Shown here: positions 42,634 through 55,211 of the stretch, piece after piece
Numbering within the stretch: the stretch's first letter is position 1
Layout: the number at the start of each line of letters is the position of its first letter
Assembly (NCBI RefSeq): GCF_050948215.1
Contig: NC_135152.1
Coordinates: forward strand, 3,506,310 to 3,570,309
DNA from: Halictus rubicundus
Taxonomy: Eukaryota > Arthropoda > Insecta > Hymenoptera > Halictidae
Direction of reading: 5' to 3'
DNA length: 64,000 bases
The notes under the pieces: generated by a model
The model's input: the letters and a program-made list of their open reading frames with translations, nothing else
The model's database searches: none
Told to the model about the DNA's origin: nothing
Translations under genes and position numbers: made by a program

Positions 42634-45600
42634 TAGAACGATTACAATGAATGTTGCATATGGATCGTGTAAATCGTGTCTCGAACAAGAATTGTATCGG
42701 GCTCATATTAACCAGAAAAATGTGACAAACATGTCGGTGAAGGTTACATAAAAAAAAAACACAGTTAAAAGTGTAGTCCAGTTTTATAATGACCTTGGGG
42801 TGAGTTTCTGGATGACATCGGAGTGTTACACTACTCAATAGGGAATTGTTGTGTTGTGTATCGCTACAGCCGGAGGACTAACTAGACTATAGAAGGCGAA
42901 ACACGAGCGACAGAGACACAACAGGTCGGTTGTTGAAACAACGACGCGACAAGGGGGTCGAAGATGGATTTATCCGTCGGTAGCAAGCCGCTAACCGCGA
43001 GATCGCGCGGAAATTCCCGGACGTAGTGACGGGACTGTGACGGTTAGGTTTCGGAGGGAGGTTTCCTTCTGTGCCGGTTTGGAGCCTGATCGATTTATCG
43101 GGAAGAGAGAGGACGAGAAGAGACCGTGTCGCAGGCGGAACAGGCCCGGCCCGTCGAACGGAGATCAATGGTGGCAGAGGAGCGATGCTCCGCGTTTCCG
43201 AATTGGAAAATAACGCATGACCTCGCGCGACCTGTCCACCCACGGACGCTCGTGAAGGCTCGCGCCTGCTTCTGTTACCTAACCGGCAGAATGCTACGGC
43301 TCTGCCTCGGGTCTCGCCAATTCGGACCGTCTGTCACGTCGACGACTCTATCGAGGTCCAAACCGAAACTCCCTGTCGAACATCCCGCCCTTCTAGTACA
43401 TCACGAAATTTCGAGAGGACGCGGAAATTACTCGAACAACGATCCAGAATTTTGTTTCGGCCCGATCCCGCGAGGCGCGGGAATATCTGCTGCACTAAAT
43501 ACAGCGAAACTCGTTTTAATTGACGACACACTAAATACTTCTTCAAAGAGGACGTCTCATGTATTCAACCGTTTGTCTCTTCCCTTTTCGCCGAATAAAA
43601 AAAGAAAGCAACAAAAGTTGCTGAATGTTGCTTCAGCGTGTCCACAGCTTTAACAGGTTTGTTTAGATGGAGTCGCTGATGCGAGCTCAAGGTGATCTTT
43701 TGTTTTTCCAAATGTATGTTTCTATTCAACTGGGATTGTAGACCGTTCCTGGAGGAATTCAACAATGTGAACATATTGATGTTTCAAGGCCATTCAAGGT
43801 CGTTCAAGGTCATTGATCGCTGTTGCAATTTCGGCTTTGTTAAATGTGTAGACATTCTCCCGTTCAACAGTATTATCACGGTGTGCCGATGTAACCTAAA
43901 TAATCACAGCCCACGGCATTCGTAGCGATCCGACTATTTGAAATCTCGGATTCCACGAGCAGCAAGCATAAAACGGCTCGGCGTCCCCGAAGGGGGAAGC
44001 GGTTCAGGAAACGAGCCGTGACATTCGAACAGCATCTTTCGCCCTAAATCATGCGGAGATACAGAAGAATAGGAAGCGGAAGGGAGCACGGGGAGGCGGG
44101 CCGGGTGGCGCTTATCCGCGTCTCGACTCGCGGATCCGCGATAAATCATGATCGCGGGACGTATTTCGATCGTGGCACGTGCCACGAGGCAGCGAGAGCG
44201 ATTTATGCGTGTGCGTGTACGTAACGCGAGACAGATTCGGTCAATCGGGGATAGGGTGAAACAGTGAGAGAGAGAGAGAGAGAAAGAGAGAGGGGGAGTT
44301 GAGAGAGGGGCTTAAATCGAAAGAGGGAAAGCAGGATCGTGCGCCGGCAATTGACCGCGTCGACGTAACACATCGGCCATAAATCGCGCTGTCGCGGCTG
44401 GCAGGGTCCACGGGAAAAACCGTCCGTTCCCCGGGACCCGTTTCCTTTTAAAATCGAGCCAAGAAACCGGTCCGCTACGTCTTCTCCCAGCCCCGGCCAC
44501 TGTTTCAACCGAAGGAAATACAAAAATCCGATGCCAGCGCTCGAAATCGCTTTCCCGTTCGACGGTCTCTCTTTCTATTTCTCTTACTCTCTTATTCCCG
44601 TGACTCTCTTTCTGTTTCTCTGCGGCCGACACACGGATCCTTGAAAAAGCTCCGACGTAAATCTCGCGTCAAAAACAGCCACAACCACCCGGCGAAAAAT
44701 GTTTTTCCTCCGGGGAACGGCGAAAAAGAGCGGCCGGTCACGAACCACCATTGTCGTGGTCGACGCCGCGCCGGAATTAAAAAAGGGGTGGCTTCGATCG
44801 CTTCGATCGATCCTAATGGCGTGTTGCGTTACGGTTGCGCCAACGGTTTGTTAGTGTTTCGTCTAACGCGCACCGATCCGGGATATATCGCTGTTCGAGG
44901 AAACAAATGGCGCGGTCGAACAAGCGAAACCGTAGGAAGCGATAAAACGAGGCTGAAAGAATTGTAGAACTTTTTCGTGGATTCTGCTTGAAGCATGAAC
45001 CGTGGAACTTGAATGGGAAAACATGAACGAAAACCTGATCGTGCTTGTGCATGATCTGTGCGGATCTTAACATAATCGCGGCCCGTCTATGTACGTTCAA
45101 GCTGTCCGACAACATCCACCGACTATGTATCTTGCATGCTTTAGGCTCTCTCTCTCTCTCTCTCTCTCTCGATGGGGGAAAGGGGTGGTAACAAGAGAAG
45201 CAGGACGAACGAAAAGGAGAGAATCGTCGAGCGGAAAACGAGCGTTGTAAGCTTTACGCGGTGACCCGTGCTGACAAACAGCCCTTACCGATAAAAAACA
45301 AAAGCGGCGGCGCTGCTCTCGGCCTGTCACGCGACACACGCCGGCCAGATAATGGCGATGCTACAACCGATAAAGCGCTGAAACAATGCCCCGTTGTCTA
45401 AACATAAATTGCCGCCGTTCCGTTATCCGTTTCATTGTCTCGCGCCTGCTTTTTTTTTCTACTCCCCCCTCCCCGCCGATGTTCAATCCTGTGACGCTGC
45501 TGTTACCTAGCGTTTGCAAAACTGCGAAACGACACAGACGTCAACTCGTCGACGATATTTCGATCCCTCCGAGAGACACGCGACGCCGGGGCTGGTAAGT

Positions 45601-45981
45601 TTAAACGATCGCGAAACCGGCTATCGCGAAATTAAATCTCCGGTCCGATGATCGCCCGTGAAAGCCCGGATAAGTTCGGAACGAGATTCTTTGTTCGACG
45701 CGTTCGCTTTTCGGATTTCCGCGGGACCTCGATTCCGAATCGAAATATCAAGAGAACCTGCCGCGGACAGTGATCTTCTTATCCGGTTTTGTTTTTTAGA
45801 AATTATCGCACGGCGGGATTCGAAATGCGCGATTCGTCGAACTCGTTGCTCCTATTGCGTGAAATTAAAATATTATCGGCTGGCGATTATCCTATAATTT
45901 TTTAAAGAGTCCATGGTCCGCGGCTGAAGATTTTTTAATCGATCCTTCAGCAGAAATTTTCAGTGTGAACCAGCTGTTTAA
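42634..45981. other. Non-coding; (GA)n 44264-44310; (CT)n 45145-45170
   Basis: GC-rich from 42890 to 43520 and 43920 to 45900. The 175-codon open frame at 43126-43653 has no recognisable domain and competes with frames on the other strand. CAAGGCCATTCAAGGTCGTT at 43786 is a short imperfect repeat of CAAGGNCATT. No gene supported. Confidence 0.45.
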
Positions 45982-46221
45982 CCCTTTGCACTCGAAGCTA
46001 TTTTAACTCCAAAATGAAACATTTCTTCCGACCTAGAGTATTGCCCTTCTATATATATTTTTTCATGTTATACATACGAAAATAGTGCAACTTACTCGTA
46101 CAATACCGAAATATTTAGTAATTTATCAAATACAAACAAATTTAATAATGTAAAAAATATTTTGAATAATGATACAGCAATTTTTAGTGGTGCTTTACAG
46201 ACACCATTCGAGTGTTAAGGG
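45982..46221. mobile_element. 240-bp TTAA-type MITE, family C, inverted copy
   Basis: TTAA at 45978-45981 precedes CCCTTTGCACTCGAAGC. The right terminus in reverse complement is CCCTTAACACTCGAATGG, followed outside by TTAC, a one-base decay of TTAA. Its reverse complement matches 42095-42334 over the full length with scattered substitutions and the same total length. Confidence 0.88.
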
Positions 46222-46225
46222 TTAC

Positions 46226-47191
46226 TTAGCACCTCCAGGAAAGTCATCAAATAATTTCATTTTAGATTTTAAATACGATCCGGAGCGGATCGTGTCAGGT
46301 ATCATTGTTATCGGAAAAATGTTATGGAAGTATTGGTCAAGGTTTCATGGGAAAATAATAAAAAATAGTGGAGGCTTGTCATCGATACCTATCGCAACCT
46401 ATACGTGTATTGAACAAACTGTAATCGCTCAACTTTGAACACGCATAACTTCCGAACCAGTGAATTCCTCGTCTTAAAACTTCGATTTTTGGCAGTTTCT
46501 CGTCAATACGTGCAGGATTGTATAGTATAAAGTTAGAAATTTCTGGGTTGCCAAGGTGAAGTTTAAATCGTAATACATCAAAGTCGTGAATACTAAAGAT
46601 TGAACACTGTAGCTTTTTGCCTATAGATGAAAAATTGAAATGGAAGGGGCGAGGACAATGAATAGAGTCTGCGGGAGTGAGAACACATTGCTTTCGAGCT
46701 TCGAGATTTTATTTGAATCTCCCCGATGTAGCAAGACACTGTAACAGTATTTATAATAATTAACACGCTCGCGCGTCGCCGCGGCGACAAACGTTGCGGT
46801 GTAATATTCGATTCTTTTTCCACACTCGTTCGCCCTTCTCGTTTCCCACATTCTCCGGTTTAATAATTCAGTCTGAGATTCGATTATTGCTATTTTCCTC
46901 GTCTTACTCGACCCGTTACATTGTTTCTCGGACCAGTTAAACAACACCCTTCGCCTACCACGTTTTTTTCGCTATTTCTCACGCATTCTTTCTTGTCTGT
47001 GTCTCGTCACACTCGTATTTCGCCACGTTCTTTTGCTCAAATGATCTTCGCTCGACAGAAGATTTTTCCTTCGCTGCGTTCCAGAAGAGACGGCAAACGA
47101 TTCTTCCTAATATTATAGATTACCGTGAGAGTTTCCTTGTTACATATTGTGTGCGTGTTTTCCGTGTATCTGTGTACAGGTGTGTTCTATT
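46226..47191. other. Non-coding, no gene supported
   Basis: Mixed composition. Open frames on both strands without motifs. Nothing recognised. Confidence 0.45.
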
Positions 47192-47219
47192 CGTGTGTGT
47201 GTGTGTCTGTTGGTGTGTG
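47192..47219. repeat. Short (GT)n microsatellite
   Basis: A GT-rich tract with one interruption (CTGTTG). Confidence 0.85.
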
Positions 47220-47341
47220 GTACGCAATATACTTGCCTCCTTCTCATCCTTCTCCTGCGACCATGAGTATATAGAATACCGTATATACATACATAGTTTG
47301 TTACAAGGCACAGGTAGCTTACACACTTGATCATTCGCGAA

Positions 47342-47343
<2 letters not shown>

Positions 47344-47391
<48 letters not shown>

Positions 47392-47396
47392 CTCTT
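47344..47396. repeat. (CT)n microsatellite
   Basis: A CT run of about 45 bases ending in CGCTCTCTT. The Ser-Leu frames through it are artefacts. Confidence 0.96.
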
Positions 47397-49824
47397 CATC
47401 GACGAAGAACGTTCTTCCACGTCCGGTTCACGCTTCCGCAAGCTCTCGATCTTCCGCACGCATACCACGCTTATGCGATATTGCTTTTTCGGCATTCATT
47501 CCACCGAGATTACCAGACCGCAGATTTTTATGCGACAAAAATTGCATCGACGTGAAACAGAAGTTACGTTGAAAAATTGCTTTTTAGATTAAGGTTGGAG
47601 TACCGAAGGTCCAATTTATGGATCGGCACTCGAAATGGCAGTGTCGTAAATTTTAGCATTTATAGCACTTTCAGTCTACCAAAATTCAGTGTCATAAAAC
47701 GTGTTCGGAAACATTCAGATTTGTTCAGCAACGTTCAGTGTGCTTTTTATTCCATTTAGAACGTCACACGATGGAGGAAAAAGATTTTTCATCTTTTGGA
47801 ATTTTGGTAAATTTAGTCCAGAAAAATTGTATTTGCGAAATGTACGTTGTCTGCATCAATTGCAGGAGCCAAATAAAATTTCTTTTTCCCTTTAACAATT
47901 TCAATAAATGACGAATAATACATTACACTGATGTTCTTGAATAAATTGTTTGAAAAACAGCAATGTATACTTTTATTATAGTATACTTTTATTGGTTTTA
48001 ACTGATCGTTTTTGCAACAAATTTTCAGTTCACGCAATTCTCGACGCGATTCTTGCTTCGTTACTTCGTTTAACTATTATCCGTGTGTTCCACCGAACAA
48101 CCAACGGGCATGATCGATACTCGATAGAATTCTGGGTTTGGGTCAACGGTTTTTCAGTAGCTTAATGGCCAGCAGTCTATCAATTACCAAACAAAATCGA
48201 TTTTTGTTTTCGGTTCCCGGTAATGGATCCGATGCAACGCGTTTCTGTTAATTTTACACGAAAATGCCACTGTTAATTCGGTTGCGGGTTAATTGCATTT
48301 CACCGTGATTACGCGGGGGTTGCTATTGTAGGTCAGCGACGATTAACGATTACAGAAAGTAATTGGTAATCGAATTAACATTTCAATCGTCGTTGCCAAC
48401 GTGTCATCGAGCTGACCGACCTCGATTTATATCAATTTCCTGACTCTTGTTAACGAAATCTAATAAAATCGTATGCTTTTTAACCTGGACCGCTGTTTTC
48501 CAATAAAATCATCTGCTGTGTACTTTAAATTGTTGAGGTTGGATGTTATATTAAATAAAATTCAATCCACTGCAATTTTTATCTGAAATTGAACTCTTTT
48601 CCCTGTAAATGATTTGTTTAGCAACTGCAGTGGTCATACCTTGTGTGCTGTTAACAATTTTCCATAAGATAAAAGAACATTTATATTTATTTTATGTTTA
48701 GATTTTCTCTAAAGGCTAAATGTGTGTAACAAAAACATTGGAATTACGTTTTAAATTGAGTAAAATCAGTTGACGTAAAAATATGAGAAAAATCTATGAA
48801 TGTCGCTTTGTAAATCGAATAATTAAGGTCTACGTTTAATAGAAAACGGGAAGAATCTACAATAAAAAAATTCTCGGAAGATCTCGGTGCATCTAGATCA
48901 CAAAGACAGATGTCCAAGGCAATCTACTTTCGGCGAGTCATCCAGTGATCAAGCAAGCGATCAATTTCGAAAGCAATGATTAAGCAGAACCATAGCTGAC
49001 ACAGTAGCTGCTACGGGTTCAATCACGTTAATAAAGGTAATCATAGTGCCGCGAAAAGAACAGAGAGAGCCGCAGCAATTCGACCGAGTTTTCCCGCAAA
49101 CGATCCAGCGGTCTACTCGCGCGTGCTCGATCTTTAATCCCATTGGCCGCGCGATTTGAAACGGGTAGGTAGTATCTACGTCAAAAAGTCGTAATCGAAA
49201 CGCGACTCCGACGGGCCCGGGTTCGATCCATCTACTCCAGGCTTGTCAAATTGAATCGTTCGACGCAATTAAACCCCGAACCGGCTAATTGATCGATCGT
49301 TTATGCCGCTAGTGAGGTGCATGCGATGCTGGTGACGGGTTTGTAAACGACCAGTCGAAACGAACTTCATTGAAGCACATCTGACTTTCCGTTCGTCAAA
49401 ATCTCTCTTGGTTGTTTCAATTTTTTAATAAAAAAATTGCTCCTCGTTTCCCAAGTTCGCTTCCTAAATTGAGGAAACTGTACTTCTTTGAAAACCTAAC
49501 GAGAATCGCTTCGAGGAAATAATTGACTGTTCCTTGGAACTGGAGGTTGCATCACTTGTGCTCGACGGAGAAGAGATTTAATTTTTATTGAGATTAATAA
49601 TGTCTTAATCACAGAGATCTCGCATTTTGAAACTGTATGCAAGGAAGTACGAAAAACATCTCTCAATTTTTATACTGCTGCAATGCAAGACGAAAACCTT
49701 ATTAAAAGATAATCATTTTCTGTTTTGTAATCTTCAATAAGGGCTAGATTTAATGCCATCAATATATCCGCCATGTTAGATATTAACCTACAAACTTAAA
49801 CATTTTTATTTTTCAATATACATA
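47397..49824. other. Non-coding; two TAGACTGCGG-family ends
   Basis: CAGACCGCAGATTTTTATGC at about 47514 and CCAGCAGTCTATCAATTACC ending near 48186 are family ends in opposite orientation, but about 660 bases apart, so probably from different copies. GC-rich 49080-49370 shows no gene. The remainder is AT-rich. Confidence 0.45.
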
Positions 49825-50025
49825 TAAAGTGCGGATTTTTCGTATTTATGGAAACGATAAGTAAGTGCAGTTTAAAACAGTCGAGAGAAGAAAAAAATTT
49901 AACGATGCCGGTATATTATTTTTCGACTTATAATATTTTTAAAGAAAAGAAGAAATTCGTGCTTAGCTCCTGTGCCACTTTAATCGACGAAGAAAATTTG
50001 TAGTTTGCACAAAGATCCGCAGCCT
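49825..50025. mobile_element. 200-bp inverted-repeat element, TAGACTGCGG family
   Basis: The left end reads AAAGTGCGGATTTTTCGTAT followed by TTATGG. The right end in reverse complement reads TAGGCTGCGGATCTTTGTGC. Internal landmarks GTGCAGTTTAAAACAGTCGA and ATCGACGAAGAAAATTTG match the 10855 and 5139 copies. This is one of two near-complete copies used to define the family length. Confidence 0.68.
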
Positions 50026-51560
50026 ATATGTTCCCTTCATGTCAACTCTTAACAAGTTAGGCGCATTGTCCGAGGTCCTAAAACATTTTTAAGCGATCCA
50101 CAATTTTCCGATATTTTCCGGCAACAAAGATATGTGTTTCTTTGCAGTCACTTTCACACTTTTCCACGTACACAACTCTCTGACATTGTAAGTGTTGAGA
50201 GTGACTGTGAAGCTTCAAAGCAAAGCAGAGCCAAAAGCAAAATTTTCATTGACAGCACGAACTTGATTGTTCACAGGTAACCGCCGCTCATATAGCAGGA
50301 TAAAGAAGAATAAAAAGAGCACTCTGCGAACAGGAGAGAGTATGCGGCCACCCGGTATAGGACAAGGTACGCTTGTTATACAAACGCTGGAGCGCTGTCA
50401 TTTTATCGGGCTTGTTCGTCAAGCGTCCTGGCAGCTTTTATCCCCGATCGCATCCGACACGCGTCAGCCCGGGAATCGACATTCTATTAACCGTGGCAGG
50501 CGCGACGCACAGTTTTCTCGGGGATGTTGCTACACTATTTTTATTTTGACCTGATCTGCAGAAGAAAAACGAGGAAAAATCGGCTGGCCACGGCCTCGGC
50601 CGCGAAAATCGCCGCGGGCACTGTCCCCAATAGTATACCACTCGTGAACAAGGCGAGCTAAACAAGGCTAGAACCTGAAAACTTCTTTTCTATCGCGACG
50701 TGACCGTGACCCGATCCCGAGAGCAAACTACCCGTGAATCACTGCTCGACGGGCCAATTATCCTGGCCCCGATTTCGCTTTTTAAACGCTGCCGGCCATC
50801 TCTAATTATTCTGTCCCAATCACCGAAACGAACCCGTTATACTAGACCAGAAAAACAGGCTTCAAATTGCCACCATTGTGATCCACGTCTGCTTTAATTT
50901 GCCGAGTGTTTCAGGTTCATCGTTAACAAATGTGGGACAGAGAAGCTTTAAAGGAAGAATGAACGTGTCTCACAAGAATGTCTTGATCAAAATATTTTCC
51001 TCATACTTGCAAACTCTGGATGTAGAGTCTTAAACAGTCAATTACTAAAGAAAGTGTATCTCAACGTCAGAAAAATTAAAGTAGCGGGTTCGCCGCCGTA
51101 TCGTTATCGCAGAATATTATGTTCATAGAAAACAGAGGTAGAGAGAGAGGGAGAGAGGCAGCTAGAGACGGTTGTCGGCTAAGTTTCCGGAAGTTCGGGG
51201 CTTAGGTAGAACAGCGTCCTCGTAAGAGATCCCGGCCACGAACAATCCTTGCGAGATACGCTGCGTGCGAGCTAGAGCAACCGGTAGGTAAATGGGATGA
51301 CTCGGTTAGCGGTAATCCCGGGCGAAATGCTTGCGTTAATCCGCGTCTCATCGACCGCCAAATATCCCCAGGTAGCTGTCCGTAGTTACAGGTACTCGCG
51401 ACGTGTTCGAATTGTTTTCTTTGGAGACGCCTTTTGTTTTCTGATCGTCGACGTGTCCCTGTTGGCTGCTCGGGGAACGATTATTCTTCGAATTATTCGC
51501 GACCCCGACCCCTTTTGTTCTCTTTCCTCGCGGTACCGGGCCACGTGTAATGCGTTTATA
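50026..51560. other. Non-coding; impure (GA)n 51135-51160
   Basis: GC-rich 50260-50900 and 51060-51600. The 112-codon open frame at 51297-51635 runs into the transposon end at 51561 and shows no domain. No gene supported. Confidence 0.45.
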
Positions 51561-52092
51561 CTGGGTGCTTCACTTAACTCGGTCATCTTAAATACCCTCG
51601 ATCGTTGGCTAATATCGTTTGTATCGGATAATTGAAGAGATTGTCAGTGAAAAATATGATCTCTCCATCTTCTTGATTTTTTTTACTAAATACAGTTGGG
51701 AGAATAAGGATTGATAGACTGCATGTACATTAAAAGAAGATTGCAGGAGAAATAATTGAAGTACATTGTGGAAGAAATAATTGTGGTGCATTATAGAAAA
51801 AGGCAGTATACACTGTTGATAATAAATTTTAGATTTTCATTTACTTATGCCACTGAATTGTGCAGTAGCTTTTCTTCGGTAGCTACTTGTTTGTCTTTAT
51901 TTTGAAGTTCTTCTATCAATGCGATGTTTAAAAAATCTTGGAGCCTCGAAGAATGTGGTCGCGAGGAAATTGTTGCTGTCTGCTGTATTACTTTTCAGTT
52001 GAGATTTAACAGCGGTTTTTCATCCGACACTTTTTGTATTGTTAACGATACGAGGGACGTTTTGAGGCGATCTTGTTTGGTGAAACACCCTG
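51561..52092. mobile_element. 532-bp TA-flanked element (mariner-like)
   Basis: TA at 51559-51560 precedes CTGGGTGCTTCACTTAACTC. The right end in reverse complement is CAGGGTGTTTCACCAAACAA and is followed by TA at 52093-52094. The arms stay alignable for about 45 bases, including CCCTCG. No transposase seen. Confidence 0.65.
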
Positions 52093-52094
52093 TA

Positions 52095-52811
52095 CGCATA
52101 TGCATATGCTAATGCCAGCACGGCTAGAGAAACCGGTCGCGAAACTTCCTCGGGTTCAACTACCGTCGAATGAATCCCATGGAGAAATGCATGGTGAATT
52201 TTGGAGCGTGGGTGGAACTGGCTCCGAGAGGAACCTAGACTAGAGCTGTAAGAACTTATGGGACTTCGAACTGTGAGTTCTCTATGCGGCCTTAACCCTC
52301 AGAAATGGTCTTGTCGAAGATCCGTGGATAATAATTCCCCCGGTTCTTGTTTTAATCGTCAATGCTTATGCTAAAATTTTCAGGACGTTCAGCAAAATCG
52401 CAGCCATTGCACTGCATAGTTTCAGCACATAGTTCTATGCTTCGAATATAATTTTTAAATTGTATCGTAAACGCATCGAATCTGCCGTCTAGTTAGAGCT
52501 CTGAGTATCCTCTTTCCAAAACCTATATGTACAAACATTTGGAAAGCGACGGTTCATTCGAAAATGAGAATGGTTACATACAAATTATCATCGTGTATCT
52601 TCTTTACACACACAGTATTTTCTACAAGTAGACAATCACAGAAATACGCTCACAATCCACAAAACTACAACACAAAAGTGCGGTTGGGCACGAATCCCAT
52701 TAATCTTTAGGTAGCAGTGCAAATTCGAGACAGTTCTGCATGCAGTTTCCCCATTTATTTCTAAAAACATATGACGAACACAAAGAGAATCAGCAAATCA
52801 AAAAGAATTAA
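52095..52811. other. Non-coding; TAGACTGCGG-family right end at 52491
   Basis: AAACGCATCGAATCTGCCGT then CTA (ending 52491) is a family end. No gene supported. Confidence 0.45.
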
Positions 52812-53168
52812 CCCTTTAACTGGGGATGACACGATTTAATTCTCTATTTATTCTTCACTTTGAGTGCTACATCGGTCGTACACGTGTAACACAATTTTTC
52901 GATCAATATTGAAAATCAATTTTCATCGCAGTCTATTAACTGAACCAATTTTTCCGATGAATTGTTAAACAAGTTCTTTCGACTTCCTGGGCATTTTTAT
53001 GGACATTGATGTGGCACTCATCGTGTTAATTGTGTCGCGGTACCCATGTTGGTATGAATTGCATTGCATCCACGTTTATTACACTAATATTTTTGCCATC
53101 TTAATTTGGATTGCCTCTCGTTGCGTCTCGGTAGATATTCATAATTAAAAAATGACCCAGCTAAAGGG
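52812..53168. mobile_element. 357-bp TTAA-type element, family F (piggyBac-like)
   Basis: TTAA at 52808-52811 precedes CCCTTTAACTGGGG. The right end in reverse complement is CCCTTTAGCTGGGTC, and the outer four bases are TTGA (53169-53172), one change from TTAA. A partial relative is at 34700-34845. An internal ATCGCAGTCTATTAAC near 52928 resembles the TAGACTGCGG end. Confidence 0.75.
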
Positions 53169-53172
53169 TTGA

Positions 53173-54803
53173 AATAAAAAGAATCAATGAAACATAGCAG
53201 TCCACGATCGTCAAGGGGTAAAAGAAGAACAGACTCAGGCCGTGAACGTTATAACACTGATAATATTCATTTATTGAAAATTAAAATAACAAAGTGTTCG
53301 GAGAAGTTTGTATGCTTTGTCAGTATAAAATATTGCCTCCTTCGTGTGTCCAGGTATCCTGTCTCCTCGGACTTTGTCCAGTATAGTTAGCAATCTCGCT
53401 CGCTCATTTGCCTTTTTGCCTATCTATCTCTCACTGCCATTCACACACGCACGCGTACATACTGCTCGCACAAATGCTCACTCATTCGGCCACTCGTATT
53501 GCTCGAAAAAACATACCCCCGCCGCGAAAAAGTATTCTCGTCGTTGTTCGATGATCGGTCGCCGTCGTGTCCCGTCTTGCGGAGGGACACGTCGGGCCGC
53601 GATGATTCGATAAAAAGGTTCGATTGCTCGTCGAGGGATGATTGTCCCTTGATTGAAAACGTCCCCGGCTCGATGGAGCGTGCCAGCAACGAGAGAAGAG
53701 CCCGAGGAGCCTAGCTCCGTGTCCCCATATGGCGGTCGCATTTCTAATCTTTCAACGGCGAATCGACCGGATGCGTCACGCGGGACCATAGAGGGTGCAG
53801 ATCATGCTCGCCCCTTGCGGGGGTGGTCCTCGAACGGGAACACCATGCCCACCGAAACAAACGGTCTTTCAGGTTCCCAAATAATTTTCCTCCGCGCCGA
53901 AATAAACAGTCATCTTTCAGTTTTCAAAGTAATTTTTCTCGGCGCCAAAAATAAACTCTGAATTTCTAAAGAAAAATTGTCAACGTCGCAGAAATAAACA
54001 GTCATCTTTCAGTTAAAAAAAACTGAATTTTGCTAATATAACGCAGAAATTTTACTTTCGAACGCTTCCCTCTGAATTTACAATGCAAAAGTGCCATAAC
54101 TCTTTCTCACCAAGCTCTGCTTTTCATGAGAACCCATGATCTTTTTTTAAACAAGAAAAGACGGCCTCGAGTCGGCCAGCTCGTTGGACCATCGTTAAAG
54201 CAAAAATGACTTCCTCTTCAGGTATCGAAAATCTATGGGACTGGCGTAGAAATCGCGGAGAACTACCGACGGCGTCGCCTAACTGCCCCATTCCCGGATT
54301 AACCGTCCTGCAATTAGCTTTCTCGTCGGATTATACCGCGAATCGTTCGCGTCGCGACCATGATTTCGCAGTGCGAAACGGGTAAACCGCAGAGCAGCCG
54401 AATGTCTGCGAGAGAGCCCACGGTCCTCAAGGACCGTCCCGGGGTTTTATGGGGAGAGCGAAGAAGATTCAAGAATGAGCGCGTAATCCCCGCTCGAGAA
54501 TAATAAACTGCGGTGGAGCACCCGTACCGACGCGGAAGTAATCCGATAATCCCATTAGACGGGTTTCCATAAAATCGTTAACCGCCATCCAGGTCGCGTA
54601 AACGCACACCGCGTGCCCCCATATAACCCCATCTTATGGATCCTCGCGACACCTCGTCTTTTCAGACGCTGTTCGCGACTGCTTTCGGATTAACTTTGCT
54701 ACCTCCTAGTCTGTGAAATTGTTGGGGCGGTCGGAAATGATTTTTCTGTGATTATGAATCGTCTACTGTCATCGTACAAAAATTTAAGGCTTCGTAGGGC
54801 AAT
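53173..54803. other. Non-coding, no gene supported
   Basis: GC-rich 53420-53960 and 54160-54680. CAGTCATCTTTCAGTT occurs at about 53908 and 54000, with AAATAAAC nearby, a small local duplication. Open frames on both strands lack domains. Confidence 0.45.
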
Positions 54804-54807
54804 TTAA

Positions 54808-55207
54808 CACGTTCACTGCCATGTCACCCATATGTAGGTGACGGAATTATTTGTCCAGGTTTTAAAATGAATTTTTACGTTAATATATTCATTGTACCAA
54901 ATTCGATTAGGGTCTGTAAAATGCAAGAAAGTTGGAGGACTATTCAATATCATACATTGAATTTTTTTCAATTCTTATTTCATTAACCAGTTAGCTGTTG
55001 CGACCTCTTTGAAAAATGTGTACCTAAGTTGCGTCGCAAAAATTAACCGCTGTTTGAATTATAGCTGTTTTGACGAGTATACTCGTCATGACACAAAATA
55101 TTGCCATTTCTTCATGACGAGTATACTCGTCAAACACAGTTAACTGGTTAAACAACTTACTTTGATTTTATGGAATTTTTGAGGATTCTAGTGTGGCGGT
55201 CAAAGTG
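54808..55207. mobile_element. TTAA-flanked element, family D, carrying a nested insertion
   Basis: TTAA lies at 54804-54807 and 55208-55211. The left terminus is CACGTTCACTGCCATGTC; the right in reverse complement is CACTTTGACCGCC. Removing 54987-55147 and one TTAA leaves about 235 bp that aligns with the reverse complement of 18459-18629 (shared TGCAAGAAAGTTGGAGGACT and ACTTACTTTGATTTTATGGA). It keeps 56 bases (54841-54896) missing from that copy. Confidence 0.85.
54987..55147. mobile_element. 161-bp TTAA-flanked MITE, family E, nested in family D
   Basis: Perfect TTAA lies on both sides (54983-54986, 55148-55151). The left terminus is CCAGTTAGCTGT; the right in reverse complement is CCAGTTAACTGTGTTTGACG. 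The interior carries two copies of a perfect 16-bp palindrome (GACGAGTATACTCGTC) at 55072-55087 and 55116-55131. The related copy at 18459 shows the empty target. Confidence 0.9.
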
Positions 55208-55211
55208 TTAA

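Noticed and set aside
43126..43653. 175-codon plus-strand open frame
   Set aside because: No recognisable domain. The region is GC-rich and the opposite strand is also open in part.
49170..49260. GGGTTCGATCC, a tRNA B-box-like word
   Set aside because: The T stem does not pair and no acceptor stem or A box is found at the right distance. A similar word on the minus strand near 20695 also fails to fold.
51297..51635. 112-codon open frame
   Set aside because: It overlaps the end of the TA-flanked element at 51561 and has no domain.
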